The notes under the pieces were generated by a model that did not search any database, had not been told where the DNA came from, and was given only the letters and a program-made list of their open reading frames with translations. 14,878 bases of DNA from Bacteroidota bacterium (GTDB lineage: Bacteria > Bacteroidota > Bacteroidia > Flavobacteriales > Flavobacteriaceae), in assembly GCA_947468985.1 (NCBI GenBank), contig CANINJ010000012.1, positions 1 through 14,878 on the forward strand, read 5' to 3'. The position numbers and the translations under genes are program-made. Of the stretch, positions 14,277-14,878 are shown piece by piece (positions within the stretch are counted from its first letter, which is position 1; the number at the start of each line of letters is the position of its first letter).

Positions 14277-14878
14277 TGAAACTTTTATATTTAGTCCCAA
14301 ATTTAAATAATGGTGGGGGAGTTGCTCGTGTTCTTTCAATTAAAACTAACTTCTTGATTGAAAAATTTGCGTATGAAGTCCATATATTAACTCAAAATGA
14401 TGGGAATTCATCCTTGTTTTATTATTTTAATGAAAAAATTGTACTTCATGATATGATTTTGAAGGGAGCTAATATTCAATTTTTCAATAATTACCGTAAA
14501 TCGTTAAACAAACAAGTTGCAAGTATTAATCCAGATATAATAATTGTGTGTGATAATGGTTTAAAAGCTTTTACAGTTCCTTTTATTTTAAATTGTGAAA
14601 CACCAATAATTTTTGAATGCCACGGGTCAAGATTTATTGAAGAATTTGATTATAAATGTATGTTTTTTATAAATTTTGTACTAAAATTAAAATATAGTTT
14701 TAAGTTTTTTGGAGCAAGTAAATTTAATAAAATAATCACCTTGTCAGAAGAAAATAGGAGTGAATGGAGCAAAAAAAACAGTATTGTTATTCCAAATCCA
14801 ATATGGTTAGACACTAATGCAACATCTAAATTAAATTCTAAAAAAGCAATTGTTGTATCAAGACATTCCTACGAAAAA
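14276..14878 (+). CDS. GT4 family glycosyltransferase, partial (cut by window end)
   Basis: An open frame runs from ATG at 14276 to the last base, 201 codons without a stop. The N-terminal domain has MKLLYLVPNLNNGGGVARVL (1-20), the glycine-rich loop of GT4 enzymes, then IIIVCDNG (88-95) and FECHGSRF (113-120). KIITLSEENR (152-161), IVIPNPI (170-176) and AIVVSRHSYEK (191-201) mark the linker and the start of the nucleotide-binding domain, the last matching the usual GRLSxEKG strand. The catalytic EX7E motif would lie beyond the window. The ATG shares one base with the fdtA stop (TAATG), so the two are probably translationally coupled. Likely another transferase of the same polysaccharide; substrate unknown. 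Confidence 0.88.
   Translation, partial: MKLLYLVPNLNNGGGVARVLSIKTNFLIEKFAYEVHILTQNDGNSSLFYYFNEKIVLHDMILKGANIQFFNNYRKSLNKQVASINPDIIIVCDNGLKAFTVPFILNCETPIIFECHGSRFIEEFDYKCMFFINFVLKLKYSFKFFGASKFNKIITLSEENRSEWSKKNSIVIPNPIWLDTNATSKLNSKKAIVVSRHSYEK

Overview
The window looks like a chromosomal segment of a Flavobacteriaceae (Bacteroidota) genome, most likely Flavobacterium or a close relative. The DNA is strongly A/T-rich. One protein ends in a type-B T9SS (CHU_C / gliding-motility-associated) sorting domain, which is essentially confined to this phylum. Starts are preceded by A-rich stretches rather than Shine-Dalgarno sequences. Several intergenic regions carry the TAnnTTTG -7 box typical of Bacteroidota sigma factors. 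The genus is inferred; no rRNA is present.

Left part (1-5017, all minus strand): a bifunctional RSH (p)ppGpp synthetase/hydrolase, a TrmH/SpoU-family RNA 2'-O-methyltransferase with a TTG start, and a secreted 600-residue T9SS cargo protein. The first two are conserved housekeeping genes and probably mark the stable edge of the accessory region.

Right part (5131-14878): a surface-polysaccharide locus (O-antigen or capsule type). A tightly packed plus-strand run (5131-10770, joined by short overlaps or a 1-nt gap) encodes a GNAT/FemAB-like acyltransferase, an FdtB-type sugar aminotransferase, a GT-A glycosyltransferase, a Wzx-type flippase and a membrane acyltransferase-3. Two modules follow in which genes alternate in direction: GT2 (minus), GT4 (plus), GT14 (minus), then an FdtA-type sugar ketoisomerase and a GT4 cut by the window end (both plus). 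The two plus-strand restarts have recognisable promoters, and the convergent pairs lie 3 bp apart or overlap by 18 bp.

How the genes fit together (inference from families): FdtA would isomerise dTDP-4-keto-6-deoxyglucose to the 3-keto sugar, FdtB would aminate C3, and the GNAT protein would be the best local candidate to N-acylate it, giving a dTDP-3-acylamino-3,6-dideoxyhexose. The glycosyltransferases would build a lipid-linked repeat unit, Wzx would flip it, and the acyltransferase-3 could O-acylate it. RmlA, RmlB, the initiating phosphosugar transferase and a Wzy polymerase are not in the window, so the locus must continue or use genes elsewhere.

No tRNA, rRNA, CRISPR array, insertion sequence or integrase was seen. 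There is no gene-free stretch above 300 bp; the longest gaps are about 127 bp (13748-13874) and 113 bp (5018-5130). I see no clearly unprecedented system. The most interesting points are the split amino-sugar pathway, the alternating-strand glycosyltransferase modules, and a nine-T tract inside the spacer of the fdtA promoter.
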